DNA of 64,000 nucleotides from Marivirga salinae (GTDB lineage: Bacteria > Bacteroidota > Bacteroidia > Cytophagales > Cyclobacteriaceae): positions 3,162,001-3,226,000 of the forward strand of contig NZ_CP129971.1 of assembly GCF_030503855.1 (NCBI RefSeq). The letters run 5' to 3'. The notes under the pieces were generated by a model that did no database searches, was not told the DNA's origin, and saw only the letters and a program-made list of their open reading frames with translations. Made by a program: the position numbers and the translations under genes. Below are positions 36,770 through 46,110 of this stretch, one piece after another; within the stretch, counting starts at the first letter, position 1, and each line of letters opens with the position of its first letter.

Positions 36770-37205
36770 CGGGATAATTGAAACGATTTACGTTTTATTC
36801 CTCAAGATGAAAAAGCTAGTTATTAAAGATGAACAATTATCTACCCTACTTTAACCACAAGAGAAACAAAAGAACACAATAGATTTTATATAAATATAAA
36901 ATTGACTCATGCTCTTAGATTTAAATCTAAAAACTCAAATAAATATAACTGACATCTCCAATATTTTATGCAATGTACTTTTACCAAATGTAGAAATTTG
37001 ACTATCTCAAAAATAACCTTGGTTATTTTCTTTTGTGTTCTGTTGTCTCTTTTCCCGATGAATACGGGACAAGTCGTGGTGAGGAAAATATTCGCCTAAT
37101 TTTATTAGTGAAATTTATCTAAACTCAATAATATGTACAGATCTCTTCTGAAAAACCTAAAATTGTATTTTCTTCTCAATATGATTTTAAACTTATTAAA
37201 AACAA
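36770..37205. repeat. gene-free gap with two copies of interspersed repeats
   Basis: 436 bases without a gene. Positions 36851-36885 hold a fragment (taaccacaagagaaacaaaag). Positions 37010-37080 hold an inverted full copy: the AATAACC-TT-GGTTATT hairpin, then tcttttgtgttctgttgtctc, then TTCCCG-atgaata-CGGGACAAG, which is the type C palindrome of the 12.5-kb field. This shows the two repeat types joined in one unit. Confidence 0.7.
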
Positions 37206-39233
37206 TCATTCCAACATTGGATGATAAATCCGTTTTGCATTTTTATAAATCTCTTCCTTATCCAAAGTCATGGGCTTCAATTCTTTATTCACAAACATTT
37301 CCATTTGATCTGTATAATGAGGACTCTCAGATTTAGAAGATGCTCCATAAGGCATTATGGATTCTAATTTAGGAAGTCCTTCTCCAAAACGGGCCAATAA
37401 AATATAGGACTCGCCTACATAGGTTTGTTCCTTCAACCCCTCTCCCATTTTTTTGGTGTACATAGGCGCAATGACATCTGGCAATCCATCAATTGGCATT
37501 TCTTTGTCTCCTCGTTTATGGACTTGCAATTCGCTAAGTGGCACTTTAATAGTCCCGAATTCCGCTATCAGTTGTGATTGTGATATTTTAACAATTTCAA
37601 CAGCGGTGGCCTTATCAATTTCTTTTCCTTTAGCATTATTGATTAAAACTTTCATTAATCCTGCCCCTATGCTTTCGTTTTCAGTTTTTCTATCCCAATT
37701 TTGAAGTATATTCAAATAATCTTCTATCTCTGGGTAATCTTTGGGTTTTAACTCAAAAATGATATTTACCTCTTCCTCAAATTGAAATTGCTCAGGATAT
37801 TGAATATCAAATTTTATTCTTTTGAAATCTTCATAGCTTAATTTATCCTCTTGACTTATTAAGTTTTGAAAGCGAATGCTTCTATTGTTATCCTTTAGAG
37901 AAAAACCCATTTCAGCAGGGAAGTCTAAAGAATCAAGATTTTCTTCAAAGGCAGTAGCATTAAAGGGTGTATTATTCATATTAAACAAATAGCCTGCTTT
38001 TGGGTCGGTATATTGTGGCAATTCATCAAAAGCATGGTGATTATCCCATTGTGTTGCGGACGTATCTCCTGGAAGAACATTTTTCCAATTAAAATTAGGA
38101 TCACGAACAGGTAATTGTGCATTACTCACATAAAATATATGATGGTCTTTGTCAGCATAAACTATATTGAAATCAGGCAGGTAAAGCTGGGAAACCACCC
38201 CTTTAAATTCTTGTAAGTTCTTTGTTTTGGTCATTTCATACCACTGTTGAATGGCCTTTAAATTTTGATTCGCTGCAAAACTTAAGGAGAAATACCCATT
38301 GTCATTTTTTAAAGTTGGCCCATAAACACTTTGATAATAGGTTTTGGAAAGTGGAATAGGTATTCCTAATATCTTGACTTTCAGTTTTGCTTTTCTTTTT
38401 TCCAATTCCAGAACTTTCCCATCAAAATAGTAATGCTCCTTTTTATCAGGATGCATTCTCAATTGATACACATCCATTTTATCAGGATGATTGACGGTGT
38501 GAGCCCATCCCAAATTTTCATTTACTCCATGAAAAATAGTAGGGCTTCCCGGAAACAAAGAACCCAGCATATTCCAGCCTTCCTCACTATTCAAATGAAC
38601 TTCATACCAGCTTGCCGGTCCTTCAAAAGGTTGGTGAGAATTTACAGCTAAAAAGCTCTCTCCTGTTGTGGTTTTATTCTTACTTATGGCAATTCCGTTT
38701 GAACCAATTCCCACATATGGATTATTAAATGATTGATTGGTGACAATATCACCCACTATTTTATCTGCTCCGCTCATGGCAGACAAGGACAAAACAAATG
38801 CAGTTAGCATATCATCATCAGTAACTGGAAATAATTTTCTATTTAATACTTCATCTTTATGATGCTCTGCATAGGAATTAATACCTTGAATATAGCCATC
38901 CAACAAAGCTAAAAACTCAGGAGAAAGCTCATCTTTCTTTTCTTTAACCACATCTGGTGCACCGATAAATTGGGTAAAAAAATCTATTCCGGCTCCATCT
39001 TTCCCAAACTGTCTTCCAGCCATTAATTTACCAGCTAACAAGGTAGATTGAATGGTTTTAAAATCGTCTTCGGAATGTGCCCAAGCTAGGCCATAGGCCA
39101 CTTCAGAATCCTTCTCGGCATAAATATGGGCCACTCCCCATTGATCACGAACTATATCAATTTTATCAGGAGAAATTTGAGCAGAAAGCGTGAAAAATTG
39201 AATACCACAGAAAAGTAGAAGTATATATTTCAT
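37206..39233 (-). CDS. penicillin acylase family protein (S45)
   Basis: A 675-residue exported Ntn-hydrolase, starting at the ATG at 39233 so that it opens with a signal peptide (MKYILLLFCGIQFFTLSAQ). The alpha-chain region (IDIVRDQWGVAHIYAEKDSE) is followed by a linker, and the beta chain probably begins at the Ser in VGIGSNGIAISKNKTTTGE, the auto-cleavage and nucleophile position. The later LPDFNIVYADKDHHIFYV and NNRSIRFQNLIS segments are typical. It hydrolyses an amide, possibly an N-acyl compound; the substrate is unknown. A transcription unit on its own. Confidence 0.9.
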   Translation of the reverse strand: MKYILLLFCGIQFFTLSAQISPDKIDIVRDQWGVAHIYAEKDSEVAYGLAWAHSEDDFKTIQSTLLAGKLMAGRQFGKDGAGIDFFTQFIGAPDVVKEKKDELSPEFLALLDGYIQGINSYAEHHKDEVLNRKLFPVTDDDMLTAFVLSLSAMSGADKIVGDIVTNQSFNNPYVGIGSNGIAISKNKTTTGESFLAVNSHQPFEGPASWYEVHLNSEEGWNMLGSLFPGSPTIFHGVNENLGWAHTVNHPDKMDVYQLRMHPDKKEHYYFDGKVLELEKRKAKLKVKILGIPIPLSKTYYQSVYGPTLKNDNGYFSLSFAANQNLKAIQQWYEMTKTKNLQEFKGVVSQLYLPDFNIVYADKDHHIFYVSNAQLPVRDPNFNWKNVLPGDTSATQWDNHHAFDELPQYTDPKAGYLFNMNNTPFNATAFEENLDSLDFPAEMGFSLKDNNRSIRFQNLISQEDKLSYEDFKRIKFDIQYPEQFQFEEEVNIIFELKPKDYPEIEDYLNILQNWDRKTENESIGAGLMKVLINNAKGKEIDKATAVEIVKISQSQLIAEFGTIKVPLSELQVHKRGDKEMPIDGLPDVIAPMYTKKMGEGLKEQTYVGESYILLARFGEGLPKLESIMPYGASSKSESPHYTDQMEMFVNKELKPMTLDKEEIYKNAKRIYHPMLE

Positions 39234-39352
39234 TTGAATATTAGATAATCTGAGAGTTAAAGCTCTAAATTTATCAAGAAAATTTAATCTCAGCATAAAT
39301 TCCTATATTATTGTGTTTATGAAATCATATTTTCTTTCAATTTTAATATAAC

Positions 39353-40240
39353 ATGATCAAGTACAATCCAAAAAATTGGTTCGGACTTATTTTTCATTCC
39401 TATAGCCGACAAGTAGTAAAAACACTGATGCCATTTCTAATGATAATGGTAATTTACACTGCAGTTTTAACCTTTTTAATAGAAGATTATTTCAAACTAG
39501 ATTTTCATAGCACCACAGTCGTGCATTCTTTATTAGGAATAGTATTGGGTTTATTTTTAGTATTTCGAGTCAATTCAGCTTATGATAGATGGTATGAAGG
39601 CAGGAAATTATGGGGATTACTTCTTAATAATTCAAGAAATTTAGCCTCTAAGCTAAATGCCATGATTTCAGCTGAAAACGAAAAAGATCGAAAATTTTTC
39701 CAGGAAATGATTCCAGCTTTTGCTTTTGCCTTAAAGGATCATTTAAGAAAAGGTGTTAAAATTAAGCAATTGGGCATCACTGATGAAGAAATAAACAAAC
39801 AACTTGAGAAAAAGGAACATATCCCGAATGCTATTACTTCATTAATCTATCAAAGATTAAATCAATTACTAGCGGAAGGGAAATTAACGCCTAATCAATT
39901 CCTGGTTTTAGATAAAGAAATGAAGGAATTTTCTGATATTTTGGGAGGCTGTGAGAGAATAAAAAATACGCCCATTCCCTATTCTTACAGCATGTTTATT
40001 AAGAAATTCATTTTCACTTATACCGTTACGCTTCCTTTGGCATTTATAAGTGAATTTCATTATATCACCATTCCCATTGTAATTTTTGTGTTTTTTATTT
40101 TGGTAAGTGTCGAATTGATAGCAGAAGAAATAGAAGAGCCATTTGGTGGAGACACTAATGATCTGCCTACTAATGAATTATCAGAGAAAATTGAGAAAAA
40201 TGTAAAAGAATTATTTGAAAAAGATTTTTCTATTAAATAG
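39353..40240 (+). CDS. bestrophin-like anion channel (UPF0187)
   Basis: A 295-residue membrane protein of the bacterial bestrophin family. It opens MIKYNPKNWFGLIFH, has helices near 22-42 and 50-72, and carries the conserved FRVNSAYDRWYEGRKLWG segment (72-89). Further helices lie near 225-260 with the PLAFISEF hinge, followed by the EEIEEPFGGDTNDLPTNEL tail. Bestrophins form pentameric channels for anions. It stands alone between the acylase and M23 genes. Confidence 0.93.
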   Translation: MIKYNPKNWFGLIFHSYSRQVVKTLMPFLMIMVIYTAVLTFLIEDYFKLDFHSTTVVHSLLGIVLGLFLVFRVNSAYDRWYEGRKLWGLLLNNSRNLASKLNAMISAENEKDRKFFQEMIPAFAFALKDHLRKGVKIKQLGITDEEINKQLEKKEHIPNAITSLIYQRLNQLLAEGKLTPNQFLVLDKEMKEFSDILGGCERIKNTPIPYSYSMFIKKFIFTYTVTLPLAFISEFHYITIPIVIFVFFILVSVELIAEEIEEPFGGDTNDLPTNELSEKIEKNVKELFEKDFSIK

Positions 40241-40461
40241 AACCTATTAGGCAATTACACTAGAATCATTTGTATCTACTTGAAAATCTGAATTAAATGA
40301 CAATCCTTTGTGTAATTTAATTTTAGATTTCATATAAATCATGAGTGGAATTACCTAAATGCACTAAAACTTTGAACAAAAATTAAAAAGCAATTACAAT
40401 TTATATATCCAGAATTGAAATGTTAAGTTTGCCACTTGAAAAGAAAAACTACTACTAAAAT

Positions 40462-41121
40462 ATGCAAATAAACCAAAGTAACATATTCCCAATAATGGGA
40501 GATTGGCTAGTATCTGAAAACAGTATTAAACTTGATTTTTCTAATCAGAATGCTGATTTATTAAAGCTTGACATGCAATCAACCCAAAATTTTAATGATT
40601 ATGTCTTTGGTTTTTTAGAACAAAAGGAGAAGAAATATGGTCATGGTGGTTATTTAGAAAACCGTATGATTTACCAAAGAAGTACTCATTTCCAGCAAGG
40701 AGAATCCCGTTGTATGCACTTGGGAGTAGATGTTTGGTGTGAAGCTTTTCATCCGCTTTATGCTCCATTGGATGCCAAAGTACACAGCTTTGCCGATAAT
40801 AATAACTTTGGGGATTATGGCCCTACTATTATCCTTGAACATGAGCTAAACAATGAAAAATTCTATACGCTTTACGGTCATTTAAGCCGAGCTAGTTTAG
40901 AAAACTTAGCTATTGGTGACCATATTAAAAAAGGTCGTAAATTCTCTGAATTAGGTCCATTTCCCGAGAATGGAGACTGGCCACCGCATTTACATTTTCA
41001 ACTCATTTCTGATATCAAAGATTTAAAAGGGGATTTCCCAGGTGTTTGTGCTCCATCAGAATTAGAACAGTTTAAACTACTATGTCCTGACCCTAATGTT
41101 TTTATAATAGGAGATTCTTGA
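40462..41121 (+). CDS. M23 family metallopeptidase without signal peptide
   Basis: A 219-residue protein with the LytM/M23 zinc motifs HLGVD (His ... Asp, about residues 87-91), YGHL and PPHLHFQL (His-x-His). The N-terminus (MQINQSNIFPIMGDWLVSEN) has no signal peptide or membrane helix, so it looks cytoplasmic. The pattern YLENRMIYQRSTHF before the motif resembles the M23 module of large aminotransferase-peptidase fusions, not envelope lytic enzymes. Its substrate may not be peptidoglycan. It may also be exported by an unknown route. It stands alone and ends at a bidirectional terminator. Confidence 0.85.
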   Translation: MQINQSNIFPIMGDWLVSENSIKLDFSNQNADLLKLDMQSTQNFNDYVFGFLEQKEKKYGHGGYLENRMIYQRSTHFQQGESRCMHLGVDVWCEAFHPLYAPLDAKVHSFADNNNFGDYGPTIILEHELNNEKFYTLYGHLSRASLENLAIGDHIKKGRKFSELGPFPENGDWPPHLHFQLISDIKDLKGDFPGVCAPSELEQFKLLCPDPNVFIIGDS

Positions 41122-41137
41122 AATTTTAAGCTAAATT

Positions 41138-41166
41138 AAAATTCCCGGCTGAACACCGGGAATTTT
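41138..41166. terminator. bidirectional terminator between M23 and oxidoreductase genes
   Basis: Stem AAAATTCCCGG/CCGGGAATTTT with a 7-base loop, A- and T-rich on both sides, between convergent genes. Confidence 0.85.
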
Positions 41167-41169
41167 ATC

Positions 41170-42171
41170 CTACTTCATATTCAAAACGACTTTTCCTTTT
41201 GCATGTCCTTTTTTGACATGTTCTAAAGCAGCAACTGCTTCTGTAAATGGAAACTCTCTATCTATAACAGCCGAGATGTATTTACTTTCAATAAGTTCTC
41301 TTAAATCATTAAGTTGAGCTCCATCCGCATGCATCATTACGAATTTGTAATACGCATTTTTTTCCTTTACTAGTTGATCTAATTTAAATCTCTTAAGCTT
41401 AAGTAAAAATCTAATCAATCCATTTAAGCCTAAATCTTTTGCTGTTTCATTATCCGGATCACCCGCAATGCTTACCACACTCCCTCCATCTTTTAAGATT
41501 TTAAATGCATCTTTAGTATAATCGCCTCCTAATGTATCATAAACAACATCCACCTCTTCGATAACTTCAAGATAGTCTTCTTTTTTATAATCGATTACTC
41601 GGTCAGCACCTAAATCCTTTACCCAGTCAACATTTTTTGTACTTGTAGTGGTGTAAACATATGCCCCTTGAGTCTTTGCATATTGAATAGCAAAGGAACC
41701 AACACCTCCCGATCCGGCATGAATCAATACTTTATCACCTGATTTAAGCTTTGCTTTTTGAAATGATTGTACGGTGGTTAAGCCAACCAAAGGAATGCTT
41801 GCGGCCTCAACATAAGATAGATTGGATGGTTTTTGACAAACCACTTGCTGATCCACTGCTATCATTTCAGCAAAAGTCCCAGGTGAATCTGTAGGTACAC
41901 GAGCAAATATTTCATCACCAAGATTGAAATTAGTTACATTATCCCCTTTATCTACCACTTTACCTGCAACATCAAAACCTACTGGGGCGGGAAAAGACAG
42001 TTTTTTAATGTTTTTCATAGCCCCTTCTATGATTTTATAATCTACTGGATTGATACTTGCTGCATGTACTTCTATTAAAAGCTGATGATTACCCATATTG
42101 GGCTTTTCAACTTCTCTAAACTCAACGTTTTGTGCTATTTCTCCATAGCCAGTTATCTGTAATGCCTTCAT
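41170..42171 (-). CDS. zinc-less NADP-dependent quinone oxidoreductase family protein
   Basis: A 333-residue medium-chain dehydrogenase/reductase of the quinone-reductase type. The N-terminal GroES-like part has AASINPVDYKIIEGAM; the Zn ligands of alcohol dehydrogenases are absent. The cofactor fold has HAGSGGVGSFAIQYAKT (NADP-binding glycines, about residues 145-161). It probably reduces quinones or enones in the cytoplasm. A bidirectional terminator separates it from the M23 gene downstream. Substrate not inferable. Confidence 0.92.
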   Translation of the reverse strand: MKALQITGYGEIAQNVEFREVEKPNMGNHQLLIEVHAASINPVDYKIIEGAMKNIKKLSFPAPVGFDVAGKVVDKGDNVTNFNLGDEIFARVPTDSPGTFAEMIAVDQQVVCQKPSNLSYVEAASIPLVGLTTVQSFQKAKLKSGDKVLIHAGSGGVGSFAIQYAKTQGAYVYTTTSTKNVDWVKDLGADRVIDYKKEDYLEVIEEVDVVYDTLGGDYTKDAFKILKDGGSVVSIAGDPDNETAKDLGLNGLIRFLLKLKRFKLDQLVKEKNAYYKFVMMHADGAQLNDLRELIESKYISAVIDREFPFTEAVAALEHVKKGHAKGKVVLNMK

Positions 42172-42277
42172 TTATTCTCTCTGTATTTATTCAACTAAAC
42201 AAAGAAAACGGAACTGAGTGAAAAGGTTGAGTTAAATGCTTTTAATTTAATGAATATGTTAAATAAGGACCTGAATC

Positions 42278-43678
42278 TTAATCAACTTGCTCTAATATCC
42301 AGTTACTCATTAATTCTAAGGCATCTGGAGAAATAGTTTGCTCTATTTGGGCATATTCACTTGGAGATCCTGTTTTGGCTTCTTGAAAAAGATGATTGAG
42401 TCCTGGCAACTCTTTAACTTTATAATTTGTGTTTCCACCAGCTTTCAATGCAGCTTCAATAGCTTCTAAATTCACCTTAGAAGGTACTTGTAAGTCCTTC
42501 TCGCCTACTATCGCCAATACAGGACAATCCACTTTTTTCAGTACTTTTGATGGATCATGCTTTAGAAAATAGACTATCCAAGGGTTAGTTAATTGTCCTA
42601 ACACTTGATTCACAAAAACTTCTTCCTTCAATCCATTAGCCGTAGCCAATTCAGGATTTTTAGTGACCGCTTCTTCTAAATATTTTTTTAAATCTTCTTT
42701 TACAGTAGTTGCATTAACAGTGTTCACTACAATGTCATATGCTCCTTGATTAAATTCTCTTGCCGTCTTCAATTGTGATTCACTCATTCCTGATGCTTTA
42801 CCAATTAATTCGCTTTGGCGTAATAACAAATCATCACCTCTAATTCCAGTGCCGGCCATTAAAACGATATATGCTACATCTTTGGATTCTACCGCTACCA
42901 TCGGGGCAATAATCCCGCCTTCACTATGGCCAATCAAACCTATATTATTAGCATCAATTTCTTCACGAGATTTTAAATAATTTACAGCTGCAGCAACATC
43001 TGTTTTAAAATCAGCTGAAGTGGCTGTACTGAAATCACCTTCTGATTCTGCTGTACCTCTATCATCATACCTTAAAACCGCAATTCCTTGCTTGGTTAAA
43101 TGATCTGACAACACTAAAAAGGGCTTTTGTCCTAATAGTGCTTCATTTCTATCTTGTGGTCCACTTCCACTAATCAAAACGACTACAGGGAAATTCTCCC
43201 CTTCTGAAGGCATAGTTAATGTTCCTGCAAGCTTGATTCCATCAATTCTATTTTCAAAAGTGATGTTTTCAGATCTGTAAGGAAAAGGTTCCTCAGGGTC
43301 TTGAGGTTTCTTTTTATTTAACTTCTCTAGATCATTTTGAGAAAGTATTAACGGAAAGTCTTGTCCTGCTTGCTTAAAAACACCATCTATTTCTCCATCT
43401 GAATTAAGAGTGCCTTCATATTGAATTGGGGGCATATTCATTCCTATATTTAATACACCATTCTCAAAAGTAACCTCTTGTACTGCTAAGCCAAAAGCCC
43501 CTTGATCAGGACTGTCCATGGTTGCAATTAAAGTGTCATTTTCTTTCGAAATATTGAACACAATCGTTAATTCCATTCCTTGGACTTTAAGTAAACCTTG
43601 CCATTTTCCCTCAATATCTTGAGCAAAAAGAGAGAAACATAAAAAGGTTAAGATTAGAGTGGTAGATAGTTTTTTCAT
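42278..43678 (-). CDS. exported alpha/beta hydrolase with N-terminal beta domain
   Basis: A 466-residue protein with a signal peptide (1-19, SLFAQ). Residues 20-120 form a separate beta-sandwich (IEGKWQGLLKVQGMELTIVF and following), common in Bacteroidota hydrolases. The catalytic domain has VVLISGSGPQDRNE, the nucleophile elbow GLIGHSEGGIIAP (Ser), the acid in AIVGEKDLQVP and the His in LPGLNHLFQEA. Probably an esterase or peptidase-like enzyme on an unknown substrate, in the periplasm. Confidence 0.9.
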   Translation of the reverse strand: MKKLSTTLILTFLCFSLFAQDIEGKWQGLLKVQGMELTIVFNISKENDTLIATMDSPDQGAFGLAVQEVTFENGVLNIGMNMPPIQYEGTLNSDGEIDGVFKQAGQDFPLILSQNDLEKLNKKKPQDPEEPFPYRSENITFENRIDGIKLAGTLTMPSEGENFPVVVLISGSGPQDRNEALLGQKPFLVLSDHLTKQGIAVLRYDDRGTAESEGDFSTATSADFKTDVAAAVNYLKSREEIDANNIGLIGHSEGGIIAPMVAVESKDVAYIVLMAGTGIRGDDLLLRQSELIGKASGMSESQLKTAREFNQGAYDIVVNTVNATTVKEDLKKYLEEAVTKNPELATANGLKEEVFVNQVLGQLTNPWIVYFLKHDPSKVLKKVDCPVLAIVGEKDLQVPSKVNLEAIEAALKAGGNTNYKVKELPGLNHLFQEAKTGSPSEYAQIEQTISPDALELMSNWILEQVD

Positions 43679-43868
43679 ATGTAATTAGTTTTACTTTTTG
43701 ATATTAGAATTGATACCTTGTAAATATACTAATAGTTAAATAATCTACTACTATTTTGTAATATTCAATTATTTAAAAAATTATCAGTAAAATCGATATG
43801 TGCTAAGCAAAAAAATGATTAGTACTTAAAACTTATTACCTAGAACTTAAGACTTAAAACTCAAGAAG

Positions 43869-45155
43869 CTACTCCACCAAAGCCCCAGCAATAGTGGCTG
43901 TCATCATACAAGCTAAAGTTGCAGCTAAAAGTGCTCGCATACCTAATTTAGAAAGGTTTCCTTGTTGGTTAGGTGCCATGCCTCCTATTCCACCAACTTG
44001 TATGGCTATGGAACTGAAATTGGAGAATCCACACAAAGCATAAGTTGCTATGATAATAGATTTATCACTCAAAATATTAGCTGCTTTCATTTCTGCTAAG
44101 CCTAAATATGCTACAAATTCATTAATGGCTGTTTTTTGTCCTAGCAAACTTCCCACTGCCAAAGTATCATTCCACTCCACTCCCATGGCAAAGGCAAAAA
44201 GTCTAAATGCTTGACCTAAAATATATTCCAAACTAAAGCTATCGAATGTACCATTAGTTGAGCTAGTCACAAAAGCATTCAAGCCTGTCCATTCGCCAAT
44301 CATATTGCCTAGAAAATAATTAATGGCGGCTATAACAGCAATGAAAGCCAACAACATCCCTCCAATATTCAAAGCTAATTTCAAACCCTCGGCAGCACCA
44401 TTGGATAAAGCGTCTATCAAGTTTACTCCTAATTTATCTTGGCTAACATGTAAAGTGTCATCAATCCCATCAGGATTTGTTTCTGGAATTAAAATCTTTG
44501 AAATAACAATTGCTGCAGGTGCATTCATAATGGAAGCACTTAACAAATAGGAAGCGAATCGTGCTTTTTCTACTGGGTCATCTCCTCCTAAAAATGCAAC
44601 ATACCCAGCTAAAACACCACCAGCAATAGTGGCCATTCCACCGGTCATTAAGCACATTAGTTCAGAGCGTGTCATATTAGGCACAAAAGGCCGAACTAAT
44701 AGAGGTGCCTCTGTTTGTCCTAAAAATATATTTCCAGCAGCAGATAAACTTTCTGCTCCGGATAGTCGCATGGTTCTTGACATTATCCAAGCAATACCAT
44801 AAACCAGTTTTTGTAAAATCCCTAAATAATATAATCCTGCTGTTACAGTGGAAAAGAAAATGACAGTGGGCAAAACTTGGAAGGCAAATATAAACCCATA
44901 GGAATCGCCAGCTAAATCACCAAAAAGAAAGCGAGCGCCATCTCCGGAAAAACTCAAAAAGACAACGAAAGCTTCAGATACTTTTTTGAATATCAATTCT
45001 ACAAATTCCACTTGCGTAATCAGAAGTCCGAATATGATTTGTAATAGTAAGCCAGTACCGACCAACCGCCAGTCAATTTTCTTTTTATTTACTGAAAATA
45101 GCCAGGCAAAACCCACTAAAACCAATAATCCAATAAGACCTCTGAGATAATCCAT
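43869..45155 (-). CDS. NupC-type concentrative nucleoside transporter
   Basis: A 428-residue inner membrane protein of the CNT family. Eight or more helices are visible. Conserved segments are the GQTEAPLLVRPFV motif, MNAPAAIVISKIL, and the YALCGFSNFSSIAIQVGGIG motif. It couples import of nucleosides to Na+ or H+. No nucleoside catabolic gene adjoins it, so its specificity is unknown. Confidence 0.94.
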   Translation of the reverse strand: MDYLRGLIGLLVLVGFAWLFSVNKKKIDWRLVGTGLLLQIIFGLLITQVEFVELIFKKVSEAFVVFLSFSGDGARFLFGDLAGDSYGFIFAFQVLPTVIFFSTVTAGLYYLGILQKLVYGIAWIMSRTMRLSGAESLSAAGNIFLGQTEAPLLVRPFVPNMTRSELMCLMTGGMATIAGGVLAGYVAFLGGDDPVEKARFASYLLSASIMNAPAAIVISKILIPETNPDGIDDTLHVSQDKLGVNLIDALSNGAAEGLKLALNIGGMLLAFIAVIAAINYFLGNMIGEWTGLNAFVTSSTNGTFDSFSLEYILGQAFRLFAFAMGVEWNDTLAVGSLLGQKTAINEFVAYLGLAEMKAANILSDKSIIIATYALCGFSNFSSIAIQVGGIGGMAPNQQGNLSKLGMRALLAATLACMMTATIAGALVE

Positions 45156-45388
45156 AGAATATTTTAAATAGAGCCAATTCGGCTTTTACAAGAGACACTG
45201 AAGTAATCAACTGATAATCAGATCAAAACGACTTGTCTTTGTTTATTATTTTTTTGTATCCACTTTTTAAGCAGCGACAAAATTAAAGGAATGTCTCTAA
45301 TTAAAAAATCTATAAGCAAATTCAATTGACCTATTATGAAATTGAATATTCATTTTCAGTCCTTATATAAAAATAATTAGATTTGCGT

Positions 45389-46084
45389 ATGCATTTATTT
45401 TATCAATCTCAGCTTCCTGAAATCAAGTCTTTAGATCAAGACGAATCTAAACATTGCGTTAAAGTATTAAGAAGACAAGCAGGAGATGAAATCAATATAA
45501 TTGATGGAAAAGGCACTTTTTACAAAGCGAAAATAACAGAGAGCCATCCTAAAAAATGTGAGTTTGAAATAATTGAGACTACTCTAGAAAAAACTCCCGT
45601 TTTCAAAAGACATTTGGCTATAGCACCTACCAAAAACATGGATAAAATGGAGTGGTTGGTGGAAAAAGCTACTGAAATGGGTATAGATGAAATCAGCTTT
45701 TTTCAAAGTTTTCACTCAGAAAGAAAAGTTATAAAAATAGATCGATTGGAGAAAAAAGTCATCAGTGCAATGAAGCAATCTCTAAAAGCTCAAAAGCCAA
45801 TACTGAATGAAATCATTTCTTACACCAAGTTTCTAGAAAGTGTTCAATCAGAAAATAAGCTAATTGCCTATGTAGATTTTGAGAATAAAGTGCATATGAA
45901 AAATGAATTGAATACTCAGCAAGACACTCTTATTTTAATTGGTCCGGAAGGAGACTTCACCCCAGAAGAGGTTGATTTGGCTATTAGCAAGGGATTTAAA
46001 AAAGTCAGTCTCGGCAATAGCCGTTTAAGAACTGAAACAGCAGCTTTAGCCGCTGTTCATTTGATGAATTTAGCAATGGAATAG
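45389..46084 (+). CDS. rsmE: 16S rRNA (uracil1498-N3)-methyltransferase
   Basis: A 231-residue SPOUT-fold methyltransferase starting at the ATG at 45389. An N-terminal PUA-like part (DESKHCVKVLRRQAGDEINI) is followed by the knot domain with LILIGPEGDFTPEEVDLA and GNSRLRTETAALAA. These are the AdoMet-binding signatures of RsmE. It methylates U1498 of 16S rRNA in the small ribosomal subunit. A TAGATTTG box ends 3 bases before the ATG (see findings). Confidence 0.95.
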   Translation: MHLFYQSQLPEIKSLDQDESKHCVKVLRRQAGDEINIIDGKGTFYKAKITESHPKKCEFEIIETTLEKTPVFKRHLAIAPTKNMDKMEWLVEKATEMGIDEISFFQSFHSERKVIKIDRLEKKVISAMKQSLKAQKPILNEIISYTKFLESVQSENKLIAYVDFENKVHMKNELNTQQDTLILIGPEGDFTPEEVDLAISKGFKKVSLGNSRLRTETAALAAVHLMNLAME

Positions 46085-46110
46085 TTTCTTAGGGTAAATC
46101 ATGACTGCAC

